64,000 nt of DNA from an uncultured Bacteroides sp. (GCA_902388495.1 CABMPP010000013.1:30388-94387), one strand, 5' to 3'. Shown: positions 16,788 to 25,184, counted from the first letter of the stretch. Program-made: numbers and translations. Notes: generated from the letters alone by a model not told the origin.

Positions 16788-18191
16788 TCAGTATGCTTCT
16801 TCTTCGCCTTGGATGGCATTCTTGATGGTTTTGTATATAATGTATATATCCAGCAGGAAAGTCCAGTGTTCCAAGTACCACACGTCCCGCAGTACACGTC
16901 CCTCCATCTGCCAGAGTTCTTTGGTTTCACCCCGGTAGCCGGTGACTTGTGCCCAGCCGGTGATGCCGGGCTTCACAAGGTGTCTGACCATGTACTGGTT
17001 GATGAGGTGGGAGTATTCTTCGGTATGTTTCAACATGTGTGGGCGTGGACCTACTACGGACATTTGCCCCAGGAATACGTTGATGAATTGGGGCAGTTCG
17101 TCGATGCTGGTCCGGCGGATAAATTCTCCGATACGGGTTTTGCGTGGGTCGTTGGCGGTGGCTTGCAGTTTGTCGCACTCGCTGTTGACACACATCGAAC
17201 GAAATTTATAGCACCAGAATTCTTTCCCGTTCTCTCCGCTTCGTTTCTGCTTGAAGAGGATGGGACCGGGGGACGATGCTTTGATGGCTATGCCTATTAT
17301 GACGTATACCAAAGGAAATAGGCTACAGAGGAAGAGGCTGGAGAAAAGAAGGTCGAACGTTCTTTTCAGCAGGCGGTTCTCTATTTGCGACAAGGGCTCT
17401 TCGCGGATGGTAAGCACGGGAACGTTGCCGAACATCTCGAAGTGCATGCGGCGTTGCAGATAGTTGCGGACGTTGGGTACGCTGAAGAAGCGTATCAGAT
17501 GGTTTTCGCAATAATTGATGATAGGGATTATTTCGTTGCTGCGCGTGGAGGAAAGACAACAGTAGACTTGCTCCACAGAGTGATTCTGCAGAAAGGTGAT
17601 GACTTCCCGGGGTTGTCCGAGGTAGGGGGCAGAGGCGGGGCACTCTTCGGAAGGAGCGTCATCGAAATAGCCCATAATGCGGAAGCCGTTGGCAGGATCT
17701 CCTATCATCTCCTGATGCAGTTCCCTCATATTCTTGTTGCTGCCTACAAAAACGGCCGAACGGGAGTTACCTCCACGTTTACGGTATTTCTTGAGGATGT
17801 ATCTGAAGGTCAGCCGGTAGATCGTGAGGCAGACGAGGAATATACCGTAGAAGTAGATGAAGAAGCGGGTAGACGATAGCTTGATATTGAGAAGGCCGAT
17901 CAGGCTGATGAACAGTACTGCATGGCAGATAGTGCTGCGCAGGGCATGGGCTACGATGTATTCAGGACGAACAAAGCGTTTGTGGAGGATGATGCCGTCG
18001 GAATAATTGCATAGTAGATAAACAAGGTTTAGCAAGACCAATAGCTGGGGCAATGAATGTACGAATTCACTGCCCAGCATTGGGTAGTCAAAAGCATGAT
18101 ATAGTGAGATGAAAGTGAGATTCAATAAACACAGGTCACCGGAGATGATGACTGATTTAATAATTTTATTGAAGCGCAATATTTGTTTCAT
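16788..18191 (-). CDS. Undecaprenyl-phosphate glycosyl-1-phosphate transferase (WbaP/WcaJ-like)
   Basis: About 467 residues from the ATG at 18191 (MKQILRFNKIIKSVIISGDL). Four N-terminal membrane helices, a CoA-binding-like/Rossmann domain (AVFVGSNKNMRELHQEMIG), then the C-terminal bacterial sugar transferase: RTFDLLFSSLFLCSLFPL, GPILFKQKRSGENGKEFWCYKFRSM, RRTSIDELPQFINVFLGQMSVVGPRPHM and KPGITGWAQVTGYRGE. It places the first sugar phosphate on undecaprenyl phosphate and so starts repeat-unit synthesis. It is the first gene after the invertible promoter segment (18284-18616), so the whole wbaP-wza-wzc run should be phase-variable. Confidence 0.92.
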   Translation of the reverse strand: MKQILRFNKIIKSVIISGDLCLLNLTFISLYHAFDYPMLGSEFVHSLPQLLVLLNLVYLLCNYSDGIILHKRFVRPEYIVAHALRSTICHAVLFISLIGLLNIKLSSTRFFIYFYGIFLVCLTIYRLTFRYILKKYRKRGGNSRSAVFVGSNKNMRELHQEMIGDPANGFRIMGYFDDAPSEECPASAPYLGQPREVITFLQNHSVEQVYCCLSSTRSNEIIPIINYCENHLIRFFSVPNVRNYLQRRMHFEMFGNVPVLTIREEPLSQIENRLLKRTFDLLFSSLFLCSLFPLVYVIIGIAIKASSPGPILFKQKRSGENGKEFWCYKFRSMCVNSECDKLQATANDPRKTRIGEFIRRTSIDELPQFINVFLGQMSVVGPRPHMLKHTEEYSHLINQYMVRHLVKPGITGWAQVTGYRGETKELWQMEGRVLRDVWYLEHWTFLLDIYIIYKTIKNAIQGEEEAY

Positions 18192-18283
18192 GATCTGCAC
18201 TAGTTTCAATAGGCTTCTCCCTTTATATACCTTATTATAAGGCAAGAAAAGAGAAAGGCGTGTTCCCTTTGTTTTGTTTTGCT

Positions 18284-18309
18284 ATTCTCTTACTTACTAG
18301 GTAAGAGTA
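18284..18309 (+). repeat. Left 26-bp inverted repeat of an invertible segment
   Basis: Contains CTCTTAC-TTACTAG-GTAAGAG: two 7-bp inverted arms around a 7-bp spacer, the layout of a tyrosine-recombinase crossover site. It matches the reverse complement of 18591-18616 at 25 of 26 positions. Confidence 0.88.
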
Positions 18310-18590
18310 ATTAGATATTGTATAAAGTATATTCTTTAAAAGCCTATAAAAGAAATCCTTACACATGCATGAATGGGTATGCGATAAAAAATACAAAGAG
18401 ATATTACCCCCTGTAATAAAAACTATATTTATAGCTTCTTTTTCTGTTTACATTGTAAATAATTGAAAATACAAAATAGCAACTCTGTATGCGTTTAATA
18501 TACATGTGGAGGGGATTGTTGATTGAAATAATAATCTTTTTTTTATGGTTATTATAATCTTTTTTATACCTTTGCAGGCGTGAAAAAGAT
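18310..18590. promoter_or_regulatory. Invertible promoter segment, read in the OFF orientation
   Basis: 281 AT-rich bp between the inverted repeats. The only perfect Bacteroides -7 box in it, TACCTTTG at 18567-18574, is on the plus strand and points towards the recombinase gene, away from wbaP. Inverted, it would lie at about 18326-18333 on the minus strand, ~130 nt before the wbaP ATG. The -33 element is weak. Confidence 0.8.
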
Positions 18591-18616
18591 TTCTCTTACC
18601 TAGTAAGTAAGAGAAT
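18591..18616 (-). repeat. Right 26-bp inverted repeat of the invertible segment
   Basis: Inverted partner of 18284-18309 (25/26). It lies 52 bp from the stop of the tyrosine recombinase gene. Confidence 0.88.
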
Positions 18617-18667
18617 AAAAAAGAAAAAATGTTTTCTGTGTGTATGTTATAAAAGTTTTACAATTGC

Positions 18668-19600
18668 TTATCTTTTATTTCCTTTCTTTTTATTGGGGTG
18701 AATAGTTGCAATTACTTTTCGATTTGCTTTACTCATTGCATTATTATCAAAAGAAGCTAGGTAAACATGAGTTACTTTCTCCGAAGTGTGTCCCAAACTC
18801 TCGCTGATGACCGAAATAGCTACTCCTTCATCTTTGGCTGTAGTGGCCCAGCTATGGCGCGCAACGTAGGATGTCAGTGGGGTACTTAACCGCATCATCT
18901 TCGAGAGGCGATGCAAGTGCTGGTTGTAAAGTCGCAGGGCACTTCTGTACTGTTTATATCCATCTTCTCCGGTCAACGACAGTATAGGTAGTAGATAAGG
19001 TGAAGAGGCATCCTTGTTTTTATATTTCTGTAGGATTTGTGCAGCATACGACTCAATATGTACAGACAATTGCTGGTGAGTCTTATGGCGATAATAATAA
19101 ATAGTGTTGTGTCTTACGTCTGTTTTGCGGAGATAAGCAAGATCCACAAAAGGAATGCCGCGCAAATAGAAACTTAACAGAAATATATCGCGGCTAAAAC
19201 TTAACGTTGGTTTCTTGTCCAGGTTAAGGTTCAGCAACCGACGAAATAGTGCGGGAGCTATGGCGCGCTTAGTGGTCGGTTCGTAACCAGTGAATACGAA
19301 ATTGAACAGTTCGTCTACGTTGCTTGTGAAAGGAATACCTTCGTTCTCGGCCTGGTGGCAGATGGAACGCAACATACGCATATAGGTTGATAGGGTATTG
19401 TGAGATCTGCCTTCGCTTAATAACTGATCCTCGTATTGCTTGATGAGGCCGGGGGTGAGGGAACTGAAGGTGATGGAAGAATCACCTGCAAAACGGAGAA
19501 AGCTATTTATTGTACTAGTATATATGCCGGCTGTACTGTAACGCCCAGCTTGTTTTGTCTCTTCTATTAAAGAGCGAGAGTATGTATCTATTGTATGCAT
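18668..19600 (-). CDS. Tyrosine-type site-specific recombinase (probable invertase of the adjacent switch)
   Basis: About 310 residues from the ATG at 19600 (MHTIDTYSRSLIEETKQAG); the longer frame opens with a TTG and is less likely. An N-terminal SAM-like phage-integrase domain (STINSFLRFAG...SHNTLSTYMRMLRSICHQA) precedes the catalytic domain. Visible catalytic residues are the Arg in FYLRGIPFVDLAYLRKTDV, the H-x-x-R box ARHSWATTAKDEG, LGHTSEKVTHVYLASF with the C-terminal His, and the nucleophilic Tyr in HVYL. Bacteroides capsule and surface loci are commonly inverted by a locally encoded recombinase. Its gene abuts the inverted repeats 18284-18616, which fit a tyrosine-recombinase site. Confidence 0.92.
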   Translation of the reverse strand: MHTIDTYSRSLIEETKQAGRYSTAGIYTSTINSFLRFAGDSSITFSSLTPGLIKQYEDQLLSEGRSHNTLSTYMRMLRSICHQAENEGIPFTSNVDELFNFVFTGYEPTTKRAIAPALFRRLLNLNLDKKPTLSFSRDIFLLSFYLRGIPFVDLAYLRKTDVRHNTIYYYRHKTHQQLSVHIESYAAQILQKYKNKDASSPYLLPILSLTGEDGYKQYRSALRLYNQHLHRLSKMMRLSTPLTSYVARHSWATTAKDEGVAISVISESLGHTSEKVTHVYLASFDNNAMSKANRKVIATIHPNKKKGNKR

Positions 19601-19683
19601 AGTTTGATTCTTTTGTATTTGGGATGAAATAATAATATCTCTATGCAAATTCAGTTGTGTATTCTCTATGTAAACGAGGAGGG

Positions 19684-20268
19684 TTACAGTATGCCCGAAC
19701 GTACTCTGCTCAATGTTTCGGGGGTCATCAGCAGATAGGAAGCGATGTGCGACAACGGAGCTCGTTTGATGACCTCCGGCTGATTTTCCATGAGCTGGTT
19801 GTAACGTTCGCGCGCCGTTTCAAACCGCCAGGAATCAGCCTTTACTTGTGAAACAATCAGAGAATATTCGAGTATTTTGCGATAGAACATGTTAATTTCC
19901 CATGAAATTTCTGTAAGCGTCATCAGTTTGTTATAGGGTAACAGGTATACGATGCTTGGCTCCAGTGCTTCGATCATGAGATGGGTAGGTTCTTGTTTCA
20001 GGGTGCTTTCGATACAGATGACAATACATCCTTCGTAAGAGAAATGTTCGGTGACATCTTTCCCGTTCTTATAGTAGAACTGGCGCAGCATGCCCTTGCC
20101 TACAAATACGATATTATGGCTGATTTGCCCTTCATTGAGAAGTAACTCGCCTTTTTCTACTTCTTTACGAATAAGAATTCCCTCTATCAATTTCCTGCCT
20201 TCAGGTGCCATGCCTGGATAGCGGGAATTAACAGCGGCATTTACGGTCTCTTTCAGTAGTGCATCCAT
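19684..20268 (-). CDS. Crp/Fnr-family transcriptional regulator
   Basis: 194 residues. An N-terminal cyclic-nucleotide-binding-like beta barrel (KGELLLNEGQISHNIVFVGKGMLRQFYYKNGKDVTEHFSYEGCIV), a long dimer helix, and a shortened C-terminal HTH (LSHIASYLLMTPETLSRVRSGIL). The barrel lacks an obvious cAMP-binding Arg-Ser signature and there is no Fnr Cys cluster, so the ligand is unknown. A consensus -7 box precedes it, and an Fnr/Crp-like half-site palindrome, TTGATATAAATCAG, sits in its promoter (20313-20326), suggesting autoregulation or control by a paralogue. Confidence 0.87.
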   Translation of the reverse strand: MDALLKETVNAAVNSRYPGMAPEGRKLIEGILIRKEVEKGELLLNEGQISHNIVFVGKGMLRQFYYKNGKDVTEHFSYEGCIVICIESTLKQEPTHLMIEALEPSIVYLLPYNKLMTLTEISWEINMFYRKILEYSLIVSQVKADSWRFETARERYNQLMENQPEVIKRAPLSHIASYLLMTPETLSRVRSGIL

Positions 20269-20294
20269 AAAGTCTAATTTGTTTGTTATGGCGG

Positions 20295-20302
20295 CAAAGA
20301 TA
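20295..20302 (-). promoter_or_regulatory. -7 box TATCTTTG for the Crp/Fnr regulator
   Basis: Perfect TAnnTTTG on the minus strand, 27 nt before the regulator ATG (20268). TTG lies 21 bp upstream within the Fnr-like palindrome. Confidence 0.65.
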
Positions 20303-20312
20303 AGTAATAAAA

Positions 20313-20326
20313 CTGATTTATATCAA
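20313..20326. promoter_or_regulatory. Fnr/Crp-like palindrome in the regulator promoter
   Basis: Minus strand TTGATATAAATCAG matches TTGAT-N4-ATCAA at 9 of 10 fixed positions. It overlaps the MATE stop codon and the -33 region of the Crp/Fnr gene. Confidence 0.45.
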
Positions 20327-21666
20327 TTTTTTATGAAGCTTTTATTTACCCACTTCATGCCGTACCAGCGGCGGACAAAGATGATGCCGCGGATATTCTC
20401 GTCCAGCAGAAAGGCTACCCACATGCCACAGATGCCCCAGCCGAGGGGAATGCCGAAAAGATAACCCAAGCCGACGGCAACACTCCACATCACTACCAGG
20501 CCTACATAGAAGGGGTAGTTGACATCGCCTGCCGCACGAAGTGCATTGGTGGCGAAAATGTTGATGGGGCGGCCTATCTCAAGAATGATGTCTATAATCA
20601 GGATAGTAGTACCCATGCGGATAATCTCCGGGTTGGACGTGAGCCAGCCGAAGATGGTATGTCCGAAGAGGGCGAGAATGCAAGAAAGTATTACGGTGAT
20701 CAGGACGGATTTCTTCATGACGTATTTTCCCATCAGGAAAGCGGCGTGCGGCTTCTTTTCACCTATGAGATGTCCGATGCAGATAGCGCCGCCTTGTGCC
20801 ATGGAGATGCTGAAAAGATAGGCGAACATGATGATGTTGACGCAATAGGTGCGGGTGGCCAATGCCTCTACACCCAGCATGTTGATAAAGAATGTGATGA
20901 CTACCTGCGAAGAACTGTATGACAACTGTTCACCGGCCGAGGGGAGTCCTACTTTCATCAGGTTCCTCAGCTCTATCCAGGGGAATGGGCGGAAGTATGC
21001 CAGCGGGAAACGGGAGATGTGCTTGCGGAACAGGATGATGAACAGCAAAACCATGGAAATACCCCGGCTGAAAGCTGTGGAAATGGCAGCACCTTCTACA
21101 CCCAGTTCCGGAAAACCGAAGCGTCCGAAGATAAGAGAGTAATTGCCTATGATATTAAGGATATTGACTACAACGGTGACGAGCATCGGATAGATGGCTT
21201 TGTTGGCACTGCGCAGGGAAGCGGAGAGGGTGAGAGACATTGCCTGGAAAAAAGCGAAAGCGCCTACGATACGCATATAGTCCATACCGTCCTGCATCAG
21301 TTCGGGAGTGAGCCCCATCAAGTGGAGGATGGGACCGGCGCAAGAAAACAGGAATAGGCTGACGGTGACACCAATCACCAGATTGACCAGGATGGATACA
21401 CCGACTACCTGGACAACTTTCTTCTGCATCCTGGCTCCGAGGTATTGCGAACAAAGCACAGAGGTACCAAGGTTGATGACTTCGAAAACAAGGAAAGTAA
21501 GCATGATGATCTGGTTGACCACTCCTACGGCAGCAACACTGTTGTCGGAGTGGCGGCTCAGCATGATGGTGTCTACGGCACCGAGCATCATGATGAGAAG
21601 CGTCTCTATAAAAATAGGCGCAGCCAGCTTGGCAAGCCGCTTTTTCAAGCTTTCTTGTTGTATCAT
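20323..21666 (-). CDS. MATE-family multidrug/sodium efflux transporter
   Basis: About 447 residues from the ATG at 21666 (MIQQESLKKRLAKLAAPIFIE). The in-frame ATG at 21708 is rejected because it overlaps the promoter -7 box (21706-21713). Twelve hydrophobic helices in two MatE repeats, with LIMMLGAVDTIMLSRHSDNSVAAVGVVNQI in the first and LPSAGEQLSYSSSQVVITFFINMLGVEALATRTYCVNI in the second. It exports cationic compounds by H+ or Na+ antiport at the inner membrane. It is followed leftwards by the Crp/Fnr gene, which has its own promoter. Confidence 0.9.
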   Translation of the reverse strand: MIQQESLKKRLAKLAAPIFIETLLIMMLGAVDTIMLSRHSDNSVAAVGVVNQIIMLTFLVFEVINLGTSVLCSQYLGARMQKKVVQVVGVSILVNLVIGVTVSLFLFSCAGPILHLMGLTPELMQDGMDYMRIVGAFAFFQAMSLTLSASLRSANKAIYPMLVTVVVNILNIIGNYSLIFGRFGFPELGVEGAAISTAFSRGISMVLLFIILFRKHISRFPLAYFRPFPWIELRNLMKVGLPSAGEQLSYSSSQVVITFFINMLGVEALATRTYCVNIIMFAYLFSISMAQGGAICIGHLIGEKKPHAAFLMGKYVMKKSVLITVILSCILALFGHTIFGWLTSNPEIIRMGTTILIIDIILEIGRPINIFATNALRAAGDVNYPFYVGLVVMWSVAVGLGYLFGIPLGWGICGMWVAFLLDENIRGIIFVRRWYGMKWVNKSFIKN

Positions 21667-21705
21667 CGTTCGTATATATGCGCTATGTTTCACAAAAAAA
21701 TCGCG

Positions 21706-21713
21706 CAAAGATA
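21706..21713 (-). promoter_or_regulatory. -7 box TATCTTTG for the MATE gene
   Basis: Perfect TAnnTTTG, 39 nt before the ATG at 21666; it decides the start codon. Confidence 0.65.
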
Positions 21714-21784
21714 AGGAAAGATTGGAAACAGCGAATTGATATGTATCAAAAATGATTTTAACATTTAACTCTTACCGTTTGAAT

Positions 21785-21798
21785 GTTAACATGTTAAC
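21785..21798. promoter_or_regulatory. Perfect palindrome GTTAACATGTTAAC
   Basis: 14-bp perfect palindrome with a related AACATTTAAC about 20 bp to its left. It lies between the MATE and tRNA promoters; a possible operator. Confidence 0.35.
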
Positions 21799-21839
21799 TC
21801 CATTGTTGCAAAAACGTTGAAAAAAATATGTAGGAAAGA

Positions 21840-21871
21840 TTTGCACAGTCCAAAAGTTTGCCCTACATTTG
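21840..21871 (+). promoter_or_regulatory. Promoter of the tRNA cluster
   Basis: TTTG at 21840-21843, 20 bp, TACATTTG at 21864-21871: a full Bacteroides -33/-7 promoter 33 nt upstream of tRNA-Ser. Confidence 0.8.
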
Positions 21872-21904
21872 CACCGCATTTGAAAAGAATGCTGGTTACA
21901 AAAA

Positions 21905-21991
21905 GGAAGTTTGGGTGAGTGGCTGAAACCACCAGTTTGCTAAACTGACGTACGGGTAACCGTACCGGGGGTTCGAATCCCCCAGCTTCCG
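21905..21991 (+). tRNA. tRNA-Ser (GCU)
   Basis: 87 nt with a long variable arm (class II tRNA). Acceptor GGAAGTT/AGCTTCC, anticodon loop TTGCTAA (anticodon GCT), T-arm GGGGGTTCGAATCCCCC. CCA is not encoded. Confidence 0.93.
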
Positions 21992-22000
21992 CACATAATC

Positions 22001-22072
22001 GGTGGATTCGTCTAACGGTTAGGACACATGCCTCTCACGCATGCAATACGAGTTCGATTCTCGTATCCACTA
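22001..22072 (+). tRNA. tRNA-Glu (CUC)
   Basis: 72 nt. Acceptor GGTGGAT/ATCCACT (one G-U), anticodon loop CTCTCAC (anticodon CTC), T-arm ACGAGTTCGATTCTCGT. CCA is not encoded. Confidence 0.92.
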
Positions 22073-22089
22073 CGGTTATCGGATGTAAC

Positions 22090-22162
22090 GCACTCTTAGC
22101 TCAGTTGGTAGAGCAACTGACTCTTAATCAGTGGGTCCAGGGTTCGAATCCCTGAGGGTGTA
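22090..22162 (+). tRNA. tRNA-Lys (CUU)
   Basis: 73 nt. Anticodon loop CTCTTAA (anticodon CTT), T-arm CAGGGTTCGAATCCCTG, D-loop AGCTCAGTTGGTAGAGC. CCA is not encoded. Confidence 0.92.
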
Positions 22163-22190
22163 CAGGAATAAAATGTTTTAGTGAATAAAG

Positions 22191-22224
22191 GCTCTGAAAG
22201 TCAATGGCTTTCAGGGCTTTTTTT
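22191..22224 (+). terminator. Intrinsic terminator of the tRNA operon
   Basis: GCTCTGAAAG...CTTTCAGGGC stem (one mismatch) followed by seven T. It overlaps the 3' end of the convergent acyltransferase gene. Confidence 0.85.
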
Positions 22225-23355
22225 ATGAGTATTACTTATCATTTTCGTTAAATATTTGCGTACGGGTTCATCGTATACCTTTAAGCAGAGATAAGCTAAT
22301 AATATACTTCCGATAACCAGGGCGGCAGCTCCCGGCAAAGATTGCACAAATGTCAGGTTCTCGTTCTTCACCCAGGCGTAGTACAGATATATAAAGGGGT
22401 AGTGTACCATGTAAAGAGGGTAGGAGATGTCTCCCAGGAATTTGCATACCCGGGTGGTATATTTATCAGTCGTTTTCCCGGAGGCTCCGAGGTAAACGAT
22501 GATAGGGAAAAGAATGGCAAAGCAAACGGTATCATATAATCCGTTCATCCATAGACTTTCGCTTCCACCGAGGCGGGGCACTGCCAGCAAGATGATAATG
22601 GATAGACTGCACAGCCCGAAAGCGCCTTTTATATGAACGGGCTTGAATATACGCGATAAAAACAATCCTGCCGAAAAAGCAAACAGCAAGCGCAGGGAAC
22701 CACCCAGCATGTTATCTCCCGTCATTGAAAAACCTACGCATACGTCACCGTAAGGACCGAATATGGAAAATGTTGCCAATCCGATTCCGGCAAGTAACGT
22801 CAATACGCCAAGGGCCTTGGTAGAGAACTTATGAATGAAGAATGCATATAGGAGGTTTCCGATATATTCGAAGAATAGAGACCAGCTGGGACCGTTCAAA
22901 GGATACATTTCGCCCACTCCTCTAATCTCGCTGCCGGGCGTGGCGGGGATCAGGAAGATGTTTATCAAGGTAGCTACAAGCAGCATGGATATGGATATTT
23001 TTGAAACATCCCATACCGGGCATCCCTGGGTATAAAACATAATGGCTCCGATGATAGCTCCGATAACCACCATCGGATGCAGACGAATAATTCTGCGCAA
23101 GATAAAATCTTTTGTTTTCATTGTTTTCCAGCGGTCATCGTAAGCATATCCTACAACAAAGCCCGAAAGGATGAAGAAGAAATCGACAGCCAGATATCCA
23201 TGATTGATTTGCTGGTCTATATGACTGGTGGCATAGGCTTCGAATAAATGAAAGCATACCACCATGATAGCCGCTACTCCGCGCAGCCCGTCAAGTATCT
23301 CATAATGCGGTTTGGTGTCTGCAAATGCCGCCGAAGGGAGTTCTCTTTTTGCCAT
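22201..23355 (-). CDS. Membrane acyltransferase (acyltransferase 3 / OafA family)
   Basis: About 384 residues from the ATG at 23355 (MAKRELPSAAFADTKPHYEI). An upstream TTG at 23385 is excluded because it lies inside the -7 box 23383-23390. HYEILDGLRGVAAIMVVCFHLFEA is the catalytic-His motif of the family, and RRIIRLHPMVVIGAIIG the second motif. Ten hydrophobic helices follow. It transfers an acyl group (often acetyl or succinyl) to a cell-surface glycan or a secreted glucan. It stands alone with its own promoter, outside the capsule locus, so its acceptor is unknown. Confidence 0.85.
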   Translation of the reverse strand: MAKRELPSAAFADTKPHYEILDGLRGVAAIMVVCFHLFEAYATSHIDQQINHGYLAVDFFFILSGFVVGYAYDDRWKTMKTKDFILRRIIRLHPMVVIGAIIGAIMFYTQGCPVWDVSKISISMLLVATLINIFLIPATPGSEIRGVGEMYPLNGPSWSLFFEYIGNLLYAFFIHKFSTKALGVLTLLAGIGLATFSIFGPYGDVCVGFSMTGDNMLGGSLRLLFAFSAGLFLSRIFKPVHIKGAFGLCSLSIIILLAVPRLGGSESLWMNGLYDTVCFAILFPIIVYLGASGKTTDKYTTRVCKFLGDISYPLYMVHYPFIYLYYAWVKNENLTFVQSLPGAAALVIGSILLAYLCLKVYDEPVRKYLTKMISNTHKKSPESH

Positions 23356-23382
23356 TGAAAATAATCTTTTTGAGGTGCGTGC

Positions 23383-23390
23383 CAAAAGTA
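23383..23390 (-). promoter_or_regulatory. -7 box TACTTTTG for the acyltransferase gene
   Basis: Perfect TAnnTTTG on the minus strand, 27 nt upstream of the ATG at 23355. Confidence 0.65.
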
Positions 23391-23462
23391 TAAAATTTAT
23401 TTAAAATGCAAGGAAGAACTTGGCCTTATTTTTAGTTTTACGAATGTTTCTTGCCTAATATT

Positions 23463-23492
23463 TTTGACCTCCACAGATACTTCCTATCTTTG
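23463..23492 (+). promoter_or_regulatory. Promoter of the AspT-type transporter
   Basis: TTTG (23463-23466), 18 bp, TATCTTTG (23485-23492): complete -33/-7 pair 27 nt before the start codon. Confidence 0.82.
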
Positions 23493-23519
23493 CAGACTGA
23501 AATCGTAAATTGATATACA

Positions 23520-25184
23520 TTGGATTGGCTGTATAGTTTATTCGTCGAGCATTCCGCTTTGCAGGCGGTTGTGGTGCTTTCGCTGATTTCTGCCATCGGG
23601 CTGGGATTGGGGAAGATACATATTTGCGGCATCTCTTTGGGAGTGACGTTTGTGTTTTTTGCAGGTATCATTGCCGGACATTTCGGGCTTTCCATTGACC
23701 CGCAGATGCTGAATTATGCGGAAAGCTTTGGTTTGGTGATATTTGTATATGCCTTGGGGCTGCAAGTGGGCCCGGGTTTTTTCAGTTCCTTCCGAAAAGG
23801 AGGGGTAGAGCTGAACATGCTGGCTCTGGGCGTAGTGCTGATAGGCACGTTGATGACGGTGCTTGGCAGCTATGGCCTGGGAATCTCTTTGCCGAATATG
23901 GTAGGTATTCTTTGTGGCTCTACAACGAATACTCCGGCTCTTGGTGCGGCACAGCAAACGTTGAAACAGATGGGGCTGGAATCCAGTATGCCGGCTTTGG
24001 GATGTGCGGTGGCATATCCGTTGGGTGTGGTCGGGGTAATCCTGGCTATATTGGCTATCCGCAAGGTGCTGGCGCATAAGGAAGATCTGGAACTGAAAGA
24101 GAAGGACGATGTGAACAAACCTTATATTGCAGCGTTTCAGGTACACAATCCTGCTATTTTCAATAAGAGCATCAAGGAAATAGGCGGTCTGAATTATCCT
24201 AAGTTTGTTATCTCCCGTTTATGGAGAGATGGAAACGTGAGCATCCCTACTTCTGAGAAAGTGATAAAAGAGGGTGACCGCCTTTTGGTGATTACTTCTG
24301 AAAAATACACTGCCGCGCTGACCGTTCTTTTCGGTGAGCAGGAACATACCGACTGGAACAAGGAAGATATAGACTGGAATGCTATAGACAGCCAGTTGAT
24401 TTCGCAACGCATTGTGGTGACCCGTCCCGAACTGAACGGTAAGAAGCTGGGCTCTTTGCATTTGCGTAATCATTATGGCATCAATATCAGCCGGGTATAT
24501 CGTAGCGGCGTGCAACTGCTGGCTACAGCGGAATTGAGATTGCAGTTAGGTGACCGCCTTACGGTAATAGGTGAGGCAGCTGCCATACAGAATGTGGAGA
24601 AAGTCTTGGGTAATGCCATCAAGAGCTTGAAGGAGCCGAACCTGGTGGCAGTGTTTGTAGGCATTATCTTAGGTTTGGCTTTAGGGGCAATTCCTATTTC
24701 CATACCGGGCATCAGCGCTCCCGTCCGGCTTGGATTGGCGGGCGGACCGATAATTGTGGGTATTCTTATCGGAACGTTCGGACCGAGAATGCACATGGTG
24801 ACCTATACTACGCGCAGTGCCAATCTGATGCTTCGCGCATTGGGGTTATCTCTATACCTGGCTTGCCTGGGACTGGATGCGGGTGCTCATTTCTTCGATA
24901 CGGTATTCCGTCCCGAAGGGTTGTTGTGGATTGCTGTCGGTTTTGCACTGACGGTAGTTCCGGTACTGATAATGGGCATCATCTCCTTTAAGTGGATGAA
25001 GATAGATTTCGGGACAATGGCCGGTATGTTGTGCGGAAGCATGGCGAATCCGATGGCACTGAATTATGCCAACGATACCATTCCGGGTGATAATCCGTCG
25101 GTGGCTTATGCTACGGTCTATCCGCTTTGCATGTTCCTGCGGGTCATCATTGCACAGGTATTGCTGATGTTCCTGCTGGGTTAA
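23520..25184 (+). CDS. AspT/YidE-type transporter with two TrkA-C domains
   Basis: 554 residues beginning with a TTG codon; no ATG lies nearby and the hydrophobic start (MDWLYSLFVEHSALQ) fits the family. Two AspT-type membrane halves, each of about five helices and each with a signature (CGSTTNTPALGAAQQ at ~140, CGSMANPMALNYAND at ~510), flank two central RCK_C/TrkA-C regulatory domains (residues ~205-370). The family is named after the aspartate:alanine antiporter; in Bacteroides the substrate is not known. The gene has a strong promoter and is followed by the fructose-bisphosphatase gene 49 nt downstream, so co-transcription is possible. Confidence 0.88.
   Translation: MDWLYSLFVEHSALQAVVVLSLISAIGLGLGKIHICGISLGVTFVFFAGIIAGHFGLSIDPQMLNYAESFGLVIFVYALGLQVGPGFFSSFRKGGVELNMLALGVVLIGTLMTVLGSYGLGISLPNMVGILCGSTTNTPALGAAQQTLKQMGLESSMPALGCAVAYPLGVVGVILAILAIRKVLAHKEDLELKEKDDVNKPYIAAFQVHNPAIFNKSIKEIGGLNYPKFVISRLWRDGNVSIPTSEKVIKEGDRLLVITSEKYTAALTVLFGEQEHTDWNKEDIDWNAIDSQLISQRIVVTRPELNGKKLGSLHLRNHYGINISRVYRSGVQLLATAELRLQLGDRLTVIGEAAAIQNVEKVLGNAIKSLKEPNLVAVFVGIILGLALGAIPISIPGISAPVRLGLAGGPIIVGILIGTFGPRMHMVTYTTRSANLMLRALGLSLYLACLGLDAGAHFFDTVFRPEGLLWIAVGFALTVVPVLIMGIISFKWMKIDFGTMAGMLCGSMANPMALNYANDTIPGDNPSVAYATVYPLCMFLRVIIAQVLLMFLLG

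Noticed and set aside
21890..22230. tRNA cluster as the integration site of the adjacent recombinase
   Set aside because: No partial tRNA copy or flanking direct repeat was seen; the recombinase is better explained by the inverted-repeat switch next to it.
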